From Nitzschia sp. pyKryTriq1 (taxonomy: Eukaryota; Bacillariophyta; Bacillariophyceae; Bacillariales; Bacillariaceae), in assembly GCA_956465555.1 (NCBI GenBank), contig OY101120.1, forward strand, positions 2,722,001-2,786,000: a DNA stretch of 64,000 bases. Reading direction: 5' to 3'. The notes under the pieces were generated by a model. That model searched no databases. It saw only the letters and a program-made list of their open reading frames with translations, and was not told where the DNA came from. Numbering within the stretch: the first letter of the stretch is position 1; the number at the start of each line of letters is the position of its first letter. The position numbers and the translations under genes are program-made. Shown here piece after piece: positions 27,472 to 39,047 of this stretch.

Positions 27472-27827
27472 GACGACGACTCCCCTTCTTCGTCAGCATC
27501 AAAAGGCGGCTGCTGAGGCAAACGGGCGTTCGGCTAGGACCGTGTGCTTGTCGGCTGTTCTTTCGCTGGTCCTCCTCCAGGAGATGATAGACAAGCTAGC
27601 TGAGTATCACAAAAGAAACCATGGCTGGTCGTGATCAAAACCTACTATTGCACCATGCTGCATTCGAAGTAGGATCCTCTATTCTAGAGTTAAGTAATAG
27701 TCATTTTGAGCTATCGATAATCCTTCTTTGAAACTCTACTAGTAGTAGACGAGCAAATAAAAAGTAGAGCGGTCACGCCAGAGTAGTAGTTCGGATGGAG
27801 TAGTTTTCCATCACTTCGTTGCTGCGT

Positions 27828-30800
27828 TTAGCTCTGTTGCGAGTCCTCCGCCTCCGTCTCCGTCTTACTACTAGTATCACCACCAACCTCCTTTCCTGAC
27901 CCAATCACGCTGGTCCATTGACCAGTTGTGACACGGAAGGATCTATGCTCCTTGGTAATAGTGCCGGAGGTTGGTCGGCCAGGTGCGGCTGCATCCCGCT
28001 TGATGGCTCCTCCCTTGGATTTTTTCTCTTCGTCGTCATTTTCTGTGTTTTTAAACTCTTTGGATATTCCTTCAGTAGATGCGGTCGATGCCTCAGCCTC
28101 GGGGGATGACTCCATCGACGAGCCATCTGTGAGCGGCTTCTTGGATGCTTCTTCAACATAGGACGAGGTTGATGCTTTGGCCTCGGGTGATGGTTCCATA
28201 GTAGGAGAAGCCTTTTCAACAGATGAGGTCGAATCTGGCGTCGACAACAGGACCCCGGGTCCAGAGATTGAATGATTTGAAATCCTCAATGCAGAATCAA
28301 CACTCTCGTCACTATCCTTCACACTGAGCTTTCGAAATGACTCGTTGAAGACAAAGACAGTGGTATCCACCGCTTCCTTGAGCTTGCTGATCTCCTTGGT
28401 AAGTTGCTCTTCCGTTTGTTTTTGGGCTTCGCGTGCCCTGGCGAGGCCATCTTCCACCAAATTTCGTACTTCGGTCCGGATCTCGCTCCGTAGACTTAGT
28501 TCTGGCTCGTTGGACCCTTCAAGAGGTTCGTCAGGAGAATCCTTCGGGCCCGTCGAATCAGGCTCTAATTGAGGTCCAATCATCTTTTTATGTTTGCTGG
28601 CAGAGCTCCGGGATCGAACAATCGGAGATAGCAGAGCTCTAAGAATACTGGATTTCCGAGTGGGAGTAGGAGCTCCATCGGTGGAATGGCTGCTTTTCTC
28701 TTCGTTTTCGTCGGGGCCTGCTGTAATAGTTTTTGGTGTTCGAGAAAATAGCGACCGTTTTGAAGGTTGTTTCTCGTCCGAGGAGGTATTATTCCCCCGT
28801 GGCGATAGAAGAAGCGCACTCAGGTTTCGAACTGGATTCGACCGCTTCGAGGACACTGTGTTCTGTTCAGTAGCATCGCCGTCTCCTTCCTCTGGGAGCG
28901 AAGGCACGGAAGTGCCACCAGCATCAGTAAGAGAATCGATGGATTTATTCGATCGCGCGGCCCCTGCTTTGTGAGTACTCGTACTCGTACTATCAGGTTG
29001 ATCGAGCGAGGCAGTCTCATCATCGCCGTCCTTCTCTTTTGCCGTCGGTAGTTGCCTTTGGCTTCGCTGGGACTTGACCTTTGACTTTTTCCTCTTTGGA
29101 GATTTCACTTCACTAAAGTCCATCGTGGACTTTGGTTTTCGCGGAGCCTTTGTTGGAGACTTGGCGACCGAATCAACATCACCATCATCATCACCATCGG
29201 CCAAGAGTGATTTTGAAATTCCACTCAGATCACGTAGCGACGAAGCCTTCCCAAGAGAACGCTTTCCGGGTTTTGGACTCTTCGATTTGGTTCTCTTTGA
29301 GGCTTTGGAGGTATCACTGCTAACGAATGACCGCTTGGAGTCGTCATCGCCTCTAGCAACGCCGTCTAGCTTTGAGTCCAAGGCTGATAAGGCATCATCA
29401 AGAGTCGTTGGTTTTTGTATGGATTTCTTTCGACCCTTTGGGCTCTTGGGACTTTTGGACGAGCGTTTCTTGGAGGATCTGGAAGCATCGTCGCTGAGCA
29501 AGGAACGCTTGGAGTGGTTGTCTTCAGCAGGAGTAGCAGTAGCAGTAGCAGTAGTATCTTCTGCTTCGTCTAATAGTGCTAGTGCACCTCCTAAATCCTT
29601 GACCGACTTGGAAACGGAACTCTTTCGGCCCTTTGGACTCTTGGACGTTCGTTTTCTAGTAGACGATGACTTGCTGTCGACGGTCTCATCTCCGTCCTCG
29701 ACAGGTCTTCGACCTCTTCGAAGTTTTGGTGTGTCATCTCCCGCCGCCGCCGCCGCCGCCACTGGTGTAGAAGATTCATCGTTGTTGTCGTTCTTGGATT
29801 TTCGTTTGGACCTGGAGTTGCTACTTCGTACCGATGACGTGTCATCGTCATTGTGATTTTCGCTGACATCCACCTTGAGTTTTCGTCTTGATTTGGAGCT
29901 GCTGCGAGTTGATTTGTTGTCCGCGTCCTTTTCGGTCCCCTCGCTGCTTGCCGAGCTTTTCGATTTGCGTTTGGATTTGGATTTGCTCCTGACAGAATTG
30001 TTGTTGTTGTTGTTTGTATCCGTCGATGATTCCTCGGGGAGTGCCTTGAGTCGCCTGGAGGATGATTTGGACTTGGATTTTTCGGAACCTGGTTCTTCCG
30101 AGCCGTCCACCTTGCTTTTCCGCTTTGACTTTGTGGGACTAGCAGGAGCGGAGCGGTTGGAAGTTGAGTTATCGATATCGTCGCTCTGTTCCAGGCTAGC
30201 TTGCCGTTTCGGCTTGGACGACGAAGACGACTTTTTGGATTTACTCGTCTTTTCCTTGGGGTTTGCAGTCGTCGTGGAAGAAGAAGAAGAAGTGGTGGTG
30301 TCGCCGGCATTCTTTTTGCCAGAAGGAGGATTGGTAGGAGGATTGCCCGAGGAGAAGGAGGAGGAAGAGGATTCAGCAGCATTCTCTGCCGAGGAGGAGG
30401 ATTTTGAGGATGATTTTCGTTTCTTGCCCTTTTTCCCCAATTTGTTATTCTTTTTGGCGTCTCTCTTCTTTTTCGCTTTGAGCAAGGCCATTCGATTCCC
30501 GCGCAGACTATCGTTGAGATTGTGTTCCTCTTCGTATTCCTTGTTGAGGACTTTGTTTTCGGTAATACTCTTATTGGACGACTTTTTGGACGACTTTTTC
30601 GTTGTTTTGCCTTTGGTTTCATCTCCGCCGGCATCATCATCATCATCATGATGATCATCTCCTGCAAATTCCAGATCCTCATCATCGTTGTCATCGTTGT
30701 TGCCGTCGTTGCCGTCCTTCTCTTGATCGATGCCTTTTGCCTTTCTACGTTCGGCCGCTCGCTGTTTCAATCGCTCCCTTTTCAATAATGATCGAGGAGA

Positions 30801-31610
30801 TCGTGCTGGTTCAGCATCCGGATCGTGATGGTCCGGATCCAACAAGGACATGGAATGGGAGGAATGCCATGATCGTTTATGACTGTCGAGACTTCCCCAA
30901 GACTTGTCGAGGTCGTTACTGTTGTTGTTGTTGTTGTCGTGACCATCAGCACCTTCCTCTTTTAAACTGATACTTCCCTCACTGTGATCATCGTCACCAT
31001 TACCACGATCGCCATCGCCATCGCCATCACCATCGACGACTGATGGTGCTGGTTCGTCTTCTTCTTCTCCTTCGGATATATGTTCCATTCGTGTATAGTG
31101 AGGTCCATAAAAGATGGATTGACTCCAGACTTTTCGAATCGGTGTAATTTTGTCGGGCAATTCAATTTCTTCATAATAAAAATATTCTCCTTCTCCTTCT
31201 TCGTCCTCTCCTTCTTCTCCCTCTTCGTCCGTAATATCATCATCATAATCATCTCGATGATATCCTGCTCCTCCTCCTCCTGCTGCTGCTCCTCCTCCGT
31301 TGGCAGAGGAACCGGTCGATGCGTATTCATACTCCGAAGAATTATGAGAAGTATTATCAATGGAATCAATATCATCATCGTCATCCTCATCGGCTGCTTC
31401 ATCAAATTCTTCAAATTGTTGTTGTTCTTCTTCGTCTTCCTCTTCTTCATCCGAAACCAGTTCATCGGCTTCCAATTGTTTTCTTCGCTTGGTTCGAGGA
31501 GAATCAAAAAAGGATGGTGGTGGTACCGGTACAGGTATCGGTACAGGTATCGGTAATAGGGATGATGATGATGATATTGGATTAGTTGTTGCTGTTGTTG
31601 CTGTTGTTGC

Positions 31611-31670
<60 letters not shown>

Positions 31671-32114
31671 CAGGGCATGATAGTATTCGTCCGCCAAAGG
31701 AGCAGCAGCAGCAGCAGCAGCAGCTGCGGCTGCTTCTTCTTCAAATTCTTCCAAACTGCTGTCCAACAACATGATTTCTTCAATCGTTATTTCTCCGCAC
31801 GATGATGATCCTCCATCATCATCGGTGGTGGTGGTTGCTGCTGCTGCTGCTGCTGCTAATACTAGTAGTTCTTCTTCTTGGGAAGTCACGGAAACTTCGT
31901 CATACGAAATCCCGCTGCCTTGACTGTTGTTGTGGTTGTTGTTATTGCTGTTGTTTTTGCTGTTGTGGCTGTTATTGCTGTTCCTTCGTTGTAGCAACAA
32001 CTTGGAGGGTTGCAGATTCAGATCCTGCTGCTGATCCTGCTCCTCTGTTGCTGCTGCTGCTGTTGCGGCTGCTCCTGATGCGGCTGCTGCAGCCACTATT
32101 TCATCAAACGGAGA

Positions 32115-32145
<31 letters not shown>

Positions 32146-32219
32146 TCGCCGGTAATATCATCACCATCACCAATACCAATACCGGTATTACTGCGATTAT
32201 TGCCCTCTTCTTGCGGCAT
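27828..32219 (-). CDS. Very large disordered acidic/Lys-Ser-rich protein
   Basis: A 1,463-residue single-exon frame. The N-terminal 380 residues are acidic with Ala and Thr homopolymers (a run of about 30 Thr near residues 182-212) and hydrophobic-acidic motifs: SYDEVSVTS, EITIEEIMLLDSSLEEFEEE, YFYYEEIELPDKI. A rarer ordered patch (RKVWSQSIFYGPHYTRMEHI, about 357-377) may be a binding segment. The centre (about 500-1150) repeats basic Ser/Lys units (SKSKRKSK, SSKKRSSKSPKSPKGRKKS, LDDALSALD). A predicted coiled coil lies at about 1243-1297 (RTEVRNLVEDGLARAREAQK and following). There is no enzyme domain. SK(S/R)K-rich repeats with acidic blocks recall cell-wall or chromatin-associated proteins, but there is no signal peptide, so a silaffin-like role is not supported. 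Shares style and motifs with 7842 and 20548. Confidence 0.68.
31582..31672. repeat. (GTT)n / (AAC)n microsatellite coding for poly-threonine
   Basis: About 30 tandem trinucleotides, interrupted by GCTGTT variants at the left end, encode a Thr run on the minus strand. Likely length-variable between alleles. Confidence 0.85.
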
Positions 32220-33011
32220 AATGATGACGATGATGATGATGATGATGCTGGTCTATAATAATATATATCTCCTCTCCTCTTCTCTTCTCTCCTCACAACT
32301 GGAATGAATCAAAACTGACCAACCAACCAACCAGCCAACCAACCAACCGATCAGAAATGGTAGTAGTCGGTAAAGCAAATTGGAGTACCGTAGTACAACG
32401 CAGAGAGAGAGAGAGGTATAGTAAATAAAGAGTAATACTATATATACAAAGAAGGATGGAAGGGGAAGGATAATATCGTATGGATGGAAGGAAGGAAGGA
32501 AAAGGAAGGGACGCATCAACGCGGCGCGCTTCTCCAATACTGTAGTACGCCCCTTCGTCGCGGCGCCGCCATCCTGCATGAATCAATCGAAGTCATCATG
32601 AGATAGAGATCGATGATCAATTATTATTATTTGCTATAATAATAATAATGTCCGTACAGTACTGTAGTTAGTACAGTACATACTCTACCGGTAGCAGGCT
32701 TCGCTCCTCCGTCCCCGGCCGGCGGGTGCTGCATGCGTGTGCATGCGGGCATGGTGACGATGTTATGATGTTATATATGCCTCTCGTCCACCGTGCGTAC
32801 GTACTACTGTGCTAACTGTACGTACGACGAGTGTACTTTTCTTGGCGATGGTGGCGCATCATGGCCGTCGGCCGAAAATGACTGGTCGATCGAACCAATT
32901 ATTGTTCAGGGCGGCATCATGCATGCGCATGCATTACAGTACCATTACTGATTACTGTATGTGTGTACATACATGCAGTGGGGCCGGCCCTGCTGTCGAC
33001 TGACTGACTAG

Positions 33012-33065
33012 ACGTCACGCGCAGACGTCATCTGTCTGTCCGTCTCCGCTCGCACTTTGACGTCA
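33012..33065. promoter_or_regulatory. Cluster of three ACGTCA/TGACGTCA words
   Basis: ACGTCA occurs at 33012-33017 and 33025-33030, and the full palindrome TGACGTCA at 33058-33065. In Phaeodactylum such sites are CO2/cAMP-responsive elements bound by bZIP factors. The nearest downstream start is 1.3 kb away, so which gene it would control is unclear. Confidence 0.3.
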
Positions 33066-33135
33066 TCCGTCTGTATGTGGTCCGTCTCAACCTGACACTG
33101 CGAAGCGTTCCTCCTGTAGATGTGCCGGTATTGTA

Positions 33136-33318
33136 TGATGGGTACCTAAAGGTATGGGCTGCTACCCCCGCCCGTAACTTGCAGTTAAGGCTAGGTTCGA
33201 TAGAGGGGTTAGTTGGTTCGATAGAGGGGTTAGTTGGTACCCATCAAGGGGATAAACCATACCCTAGACCCTCAAAAAGGTTAACACCTAAATGCACCGC
33301 CCCCAAAACACCCCATTT
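33136..33318 (+). repeat. 183-base dispersed repeat, copy B
   Basis: Copy of 19814-19996 in the same orientation, with 4 substitutions and no length change. Structure as described there. Confidence 0.85.
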
Positions 33319-33658
33319 TGCCCTATGCACGAGGTACTAGTCGACAAGAATTCATGAGAACGTTTCTCAACAATCATACATAAATACATACATACTGTAT
33401 CATCATTCATAATATTGTCATCATCTCGAGGCGAGGTCCGTCCATCTCATCTGCCGACCGTCCGTCTGCGTGCATGCGTGGCGGCGGCGTCAAGTTTCGT
33501 TTCGATCATCGCTGCGATGACGTATGCACAACATTCACCCTTTGATTGGTTGTTAGAACACGAAGGAAAGTGCCCTGCCGTTATTATTATCTATGCCCCC
33601 CAAGACAGAAAACAGATGTATTATTGCCTATCGATCGATCGATCGATCGATCATCAGC

Positions 33659-33700
<42 letters not shown>

Positions 33701-34405
33701 TCGATCGAACCAATTTTTGGAATTTGGACCGCAATAAGTTTGGACCTAAAGTGAACGATGATCGCGAGATCGCGAGATGGAGGAGCGGTATGCTGCTGCC
33801 CATGCATGGCCCATGATCATCTGCTACCGGTATGTCCGTTCATCCGCCTCCTCTTTCACTTTGCTAATAATAATAATACAATAGTACAAGTACAAGTAGG
33901 GCATCTGCTGCGCTCATACAACAAGTAATATTCGACCGGTAGTACCGGTAGTATACAAGTCAGTAATTGTAGTACTGTACTTGTTGTAGTAGTGGTGGTC
34001 TACCCCGCTGATGCGGTAGAAGTAGGCAGGAGGCTACTATACTACTATAATATACTGCAGACGGCGACGACGACGACGACTCTGACAAGCGAGGAGGAGA
34101 TTGATGGCCGCGAGGAAGTAAAGTATAGAAGGGAAAAATAATAATTGCATCATCAGTCGCGCGCAGTTTGTTTGTTTTACTGGAAGAAGAAGAAGAAGAA
34201 GAAGAAGAAGCAATTCACAAACGCAAGAAGCAACGCAAGAAGGCAGCAGGCAGCGGGTCGAGTATAAGATTACTGTACGAGACTGTATTCTACCTATACT
34301 ACTACTGCTACTGCTACTGCTACTGCTACTGCTACTGCTACTGCTACTGCTAATACTACTACTACTACTACTGCTACTGCTACTGCTACTAGTATTTCAT
34401 CAACC

Positions 34406-37400
34406 ATGGGAGCTTGCACCTCCAAACTGAACAAGGAGCGGGCGGGAGCAACGAAGAATTCAGTCTACTACCATACAACAACGGCAACGGCAACAACGAC
34501 AACAACCAAAACTCCTCAACAAGCAGAAGAAGAAGGAGTCGTATTCGTTTGCATTCTTTATTCCTCGAGTAGTTGTGCTACTACTGGCGGCAATGTTGTC
34601 AAGGCAGTACTTCCGAAACAATATCGTGTAAGTAAACAACAACAACAACAACAACGCAACAATCATATTATATTGTAGAATCCAAAAAAAAATCAATATC
34701 AATACACCATGCATACTATTGATTGATCATCAATAATATATTGGGGAAAAGAAAAAAACAAAGGAAACTCACTTTATTTTGCCTTTATTGTTCTTGTGGT
34801 TCTTGTTCTTGTTCCTATGTTGACAGAGAAAAAAGGCGACTCCTCGTCTCCAAGCCAAAATTACGGCGGCATGGGCCCAATTATTAGGGGGCAGCAATGG
34901 TGGTAGTGGTAATGGTGGTGGTAATGGTAATTGTGGTGTTGGTGGAGGAGGAATGGTTCTATTATTACCGGGAGGGTTATCATCGTCGGACGAACATGAT
35001 CGCGATGGCAATGGCGATGGTGACGAGTATTATCCAATGATTCATTTGGTGGACAAGAACAACAAAAAGAACAACAACAACAAACGCATCGATCATCATC
35101 ATCATCCTTCTTCTTCTTTCTTCTCGGAAGATTTTATGGCTGCTGAAACAGCAGCAGAGCGCCATCAAATCAGAGTGATTGAAGAGACTGCCTTTTCCAT
35201 CGATACTACTACTACTACTACAGCTGCTGCTGCTGCTGCTGCTATAACTCGAAGATTGGATACTGCATCAGGATCCTCTTCGTATGGTGGAGGAAACTCA
35301 ACGATTGCTTCTTCCGTGACGGGTGATACTAGTGGGGCGAAAAGTACTAAAAGCTACCAAAAAGACGTCATCGTACAAGTACTGATGACGGCGGAGCAAC
35401 CACTCGCACCTCCAAAAGCAGCGGCGGCGGCAGCAGCAGCAGTAGCAGCAATACCATCCACATCGGCATCGCCGACTACTACTGGTGCTTTGCAGGAACA
35501 AAGAACAAAACAGCGTCGCAACAACAACAACAACAACAACAACAAGTCGTCCAAGAATATTAAAACTATCCAGTCAATGGTAGACGACATTATCGATACC
35601 CAAAAACAACAAGAACAGGATCCTCAAGAAGAAGGTGACACAACAATAACAACAACAACAACAAGTCCTTCTTCTCCTTCCAAGCGACAGCGACAGCGAC
35701 AGCGCAGACGACCCTCCCGCAATAATGAATTGCACGAAGACGAAGAATCTTCACCCGCTGATCCTCAACTAAGTCGGCGGCGGCGCCCCTCCAAAAAGAA
35801 ACGGAACGTTCATGAGGAGAACGATGATTACGATATGGAAGAATTACAGCACGAAACAAGAATCAAGCAGCAAACGGATGACACTATTAGTAGCAGTAGT
35901 AGAAGCAGTAGTACCGACGACGAGGAAGCATCAGAAAGTCATCAAACACCGACCCCCTCACCTCGAAAGTCCCCACAGGACTGGCGGCAGCCGCCAACTA
36001 CTACTACTACTACTACTACTACCGGTATCGGTACCTCGAAGGATGATCCAGCCTATACGAATACGCCAAAGACCGCGCCTGGATCCACCAAGGCTTCCAT
36101 CTCGGAATATTCGCCCCGGAACTTTGGCGGACTCGAGAATCTTCCATTGACGAGTCCCACACCGCGTCCTCGAAGAGTTATTGTTCCAGCAGCCATTGGG
36201 AATGATGGAGGACCTGCTTCTGCTTCTGCCGCTGCCATTAGACCACACGAACAAACGCCAGCACGGACCAAGAGACGAGGTTTGATGTTTTCGCCGAAAG
36301 TAGCAGCACACGCTCGAGCCATCCAACAAAAGAAGCCTGAAATCAATGCTGCCCTGCTACTTGGTACACCAAACTCCTCCTCCTCCAACAACAACGACAA
36401 AAACAACAACAACAACAACAACAACAAGCCACCCATTCCAACGTCTAATACCGCCAGCACTGGGATATTTTCTCCGTTGTCGCCTCCATTTTCGGGTGAA
36501 GAAGAGGAAAACGAGGACAATCAAGACAGGATGCAAACTGACGGCGGCGACGACGACAACAACGACAATGACAATGACAATGGGCCATGGTACTTTTCGG
36601 ATATTTCAGACTCCAACTTTCTTCGACTTTGTAGCAAGCTGCGAAAGAAACTGAATCTAGATCCTTGGGACGATTTCAACTGCTTTGACAATCCTGAATT
36701 TACATTTTTTGTGCAATCCAGCCCGCGAACATGCCGGGTCCGCTATCCATTTGACAACTTTACTGGGAAACTATTTCCTCTTTCGGTCCTCTGTACCATG
36801 AGTCCTACCGAGGAAACAGTCCGCGCCACACTGGAAGCTTATCCTCCCGCCCTCCAAGAGTGCGATATTTGGATCGGCACTCCTCTCCACTACGCCTGTA
36901 GCTATCAAGCCAAAAAGTCCGTCATCCGATTCTTGATCCAAAGCAATCCGTCCATGCTGGAACAGACCAATGAATTTGGTCGGACGCCCTTGCACATGGC
37001 TTGTCTTTTCAAAGCGTCAGCCGCAACCATCTCTCCCTTGCTTGATGTCTTCCCGCATGCGGTTGAGATGGCAGACAAGGATGGGTACACTCCATTGCAC
37101 TTGGCGTGCGAGAATGGATCGTCGATCGAAGTCATCGAGGCACTGTTGGAAGCCAGTCCCATGTCGAATTGCACCGTGGGCACCCACGAAAAGGACTCTA
37201 CGCCTCTTCATATTGCCTGTGCCAAGGGTGCCTCCACCAATATCATTCAAGCCCTTCTAGATCACTGCCCCGAGGCCGCGGATCATTTGGACCATGATGG
37301 ACAGCTGCCGCTTCATCACGCAGTGCGGGCGGGTCTCCGCAAGAATAGTATTGAGATCTTGCTCCAGGCCTTTCCGCGTGGAATTGAAATCAAAAACGAA

Positions 37401-37484
37401 CGAGGCCAAACTGCCCATCGGATTGCCAAGAGAAATAAAATGCCCGAGGCAGTTTTGAGTATGCTTGAAGTGCGGAATGGCTAA
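34406..37484 (+). CDS. Ankyrin-repeat protein with an MGAC acylation motif, two exons
   Basis: Exon 1 (34406-34627) starts MGACTSKLNK: Gly2 and Ser6 suit N-myristoylation and Cys4 suits palmitoylation. A 199-base phase 0 intron (34628-34826, GTAAGT...TTGACAG) joins it to exon 2 (34827-37484), which is open from AGAAAAAAGGCG. The product is 959 residues. The middle is disordered, with Asn, Ala, Thr and Gln runs and a Ser/Arg-rich section. The C-terminal third (about 640-950) is ordered: a conserved lead-in (FLRLCSKLRKKLNLDPWDDF), then about six ankyrin repeats with clear TPLHxAC cores (GTPLHYACSYQ, RTPLHMACLF, YTPLHLACENG, STPLHIACAKG, QLPLHHAVRAG). Ankyrin repeats bind protein partners. With the acylated head, a membrane-attached adaptor is likely. 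It is convergent with the WD40 gene. Confidence 0.85.
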
Positions 37485-37727
37485 CAAATAAACTACTGCA
37501 CTAGTAATATACAATAGCACTCTCCGCTATTCGCTACGAGTAGTAGGTAGCTTTTCAAAAGCCTTTTCCTGTTAAGTTTTAAGAGTGAGTACTCCCTGTT
37601 AGCTTTTGCCTGCCCAAGCACGCATCTCCAGTTAGATATGTCGTGGTATTCTTGAGTTGATGTTTGAAGAATATTGAATGATTGGTTGATTGGTTGATTG
37701 AGATTAAGAAGCTACTCTAGCTAGCCA

Positions 37728-39047
37728 CTAGGAGCACTCTCGCAACTGAATGAATCCATCCTTACCAGAGGTAGCCATGATTCGAGGAGCAAAGGAAACC
37801 AGCCTTCCTGGATGAGTCGACAATGGCAAATGATGATGATTCTTGTTGCCTTCGTTGTCGTGGTGGTCGTCACCGTCTTTCTTCGCAATGAGATTTGTCA
37901 AATTCCAAACCGAAATGGTTTCGTCCGATGTTCCGACTGCCAACCTTTTTCCATCTGGGGAAACTCTCATGGTCAAGGCTTCTGACTCGAGTCGAATGAT
38001 TTGGTGGCACTGGAAAATTGAGGAAAATGATTGCCCGGCCCTTGTTCGTTTCGGCTCTCTAGGACCATCATGATCAGTAGTCGCCCCTCGTGTGGACCAT
38101 AACCGCACCGTCATATCGAGAGAGGCAGACACGAGTAGCTGCTTTTGCTGCTGGTAGTGGTGGTGTTGATTGTACGCAGAAGAAGCAGCAGTGTCAACAA
38201 ACGCAACTTCCACAATGGTCATTTCATGACCATCCAGTTCTTGGCAAAAGTCATCATTGGGGGTGTTGTTCATGACTTTTTGCAAATCCCAAACCCGAAG
38301 AATTCGATCGGTTCCCCCAGAAGCTAGGAACTGCCCATCGGGGGATATCGCAATCGAGTAGATAGCGCCCATGTGACCGTGAAGAATCGCTTGCTCCTGA
38401 CTTTTGTTGTTGGTGGAAGATGAAGAAAGAGAACGATCCCAGATTCGGACTGTTGAGTCGGTACTACCGGATGCCAGCAGCTGTCGCTGATTGTTCACAG
38501 TCGAAGAAGAAGGAGAAAAACATATGGAAGTGATGGCTCCTTGATGCCCTCGAAAGGACTGGATACATGTCCCCGAGGCGACATCATAGAGGCGCAAGGA
38601 CTTGCCACAACCATCACATGCCAAAACTCGATTGTCCGGAGAAAAGCACAAATTGCCAAATGCAAATGTCCCCCGACTGGGCCATTCGATTTGCTTTCCG
38701 TCGTTTTGATTCCACAGTTTGATTGTTCCACCCCTGCTTCGACAGGCCAGAGAACTTCCATCCAAACTAAATGCGAGCGATTGGACGCCCAGCGACGATG
38801 TTTGTTTGTTGTTTCCAACTGATAAGCGACCATGAGGCCACGGGCGACTCATTCCGTCCATCGATTGCCACACCTCTCGACAAGTCAATCGCAAGGCATT
38901 CCAAGAGCATCGATCCAGAAACGATCCAACCGATCGACCGATCACGTGGGCCGGAAGAATCGTCACTTGTTCTTCTTGTGTGTTGTTGTTGGTGGTGGTG
39001 GAGCAACAAGAAGCATCCTTGTTGTTGAATATCAATTGAACATCCAT
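37728..39047 (-). CDS. WD40 beta-propeller protein with an F-box-like N terminus
   Basis: 439 residues. An F-box-like segment (about 29-65: LPAHVIGRSVGSFLDRCSWN and following) precedes about seven WD40 repeats. Their hallmarks are visible: GGTIKLWN, KSLRLYD, STDSTVRIWD, GTDRILRVWD, SLDMTVRLWS, TSDETISVWN and the closing GKDGFIQLRE, with GH dipeptides before several strands. If the F-box is real, the protein would be the substrate-recognition part of an SCF ubiquitin ligase. The F-box match is loose, so a plain WD40 scaffold remains possible. Divergently placed from the TPS/TPP gene with 565 bases between start codons. His/Asn/Gln insertions lengthen some loops. Confidence 0.82.
   Translation of the reverse strand: MDVQLIFNNKDASCCSTTTNNNTQEEQVTILPAHVIGRSVGSFLDRCSWNALRLTCREVWQSMDGMSRPWPHGRLSVGNNKQTSSLGVQSLAFSLDGSSLACRSRGGTIKLWNQNDGKQIEWPSRGTFAFGNLCFSPDNRVLACDGCGKSLRLYDVASGTCIQSFRGHQGAITSICFSPSSSTVNNQRQLLASGSTDSTVRIWDRSLSSSSTNNKSQEQAILHGHMGAIYSIAISPDGQFLASGGTDRILRVWDLQKVMNNTPNDDFCQELDGHEMTIVEVAFVDTAASSAYNQHHHYQQQKQLLVSASLDMTVRLWSTRGATTDHDGPREPKRTRAGQSFSSIFQCHQIIRLESEALTMRVSPDGKRLAVGTSDETISVWNLTNLIAKKDGDDHHDNEGNKNHHHLPLSTHPGRLVSFAPRIMATSGKDGFIQLRECS

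Larger units (their letters stand above)
32220..34405. other. Long intergenic region with repeats and a CRE-like cluster
   Basis: This 2.2 kb stretch holds GAT and AACC runs (32225-32250, 32320-32350), GGAAGGAAG, and CATGCATGC words around 32735 and 32920. It also holds three ACGTCA words (33012-33065), the 183-base repeat copy B (33136-33318), a GATC/CAA run (33628-33702), and GAA and ACTGCT runs just before the ankyrin gene (34180-34395). No gene is supported. Confidence 0.55.

Noticed and set aside
29074-30651. Long plus-strand frames (up to 260 codons) opposite the 1,463-residue gene
   Set aside because: These are antisense shadows of its Ser/Lys-rich repeats, giving Leu/Phe/Asp-rich strings with no domain.
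31360-31680. Poly-Val/poly-Leu frames at the GTT microsatellite
   Set aside because: They arise from reading the trinucleotide repeat in other frames.
27828-32219. Silaffin-like (silica-forming) protein because of SK-rich repeats
   Set aside because: It lacks a signal peptide, and the Lys spacing does not follow the silaffin KxxK pattern consistently.
33628-33702. GATC and CAA runs as a possible CRISPR or origin array
   Set aside because: Simple microsatellites without spacers. CRISPR is not expected in a nuclear diatom genome.
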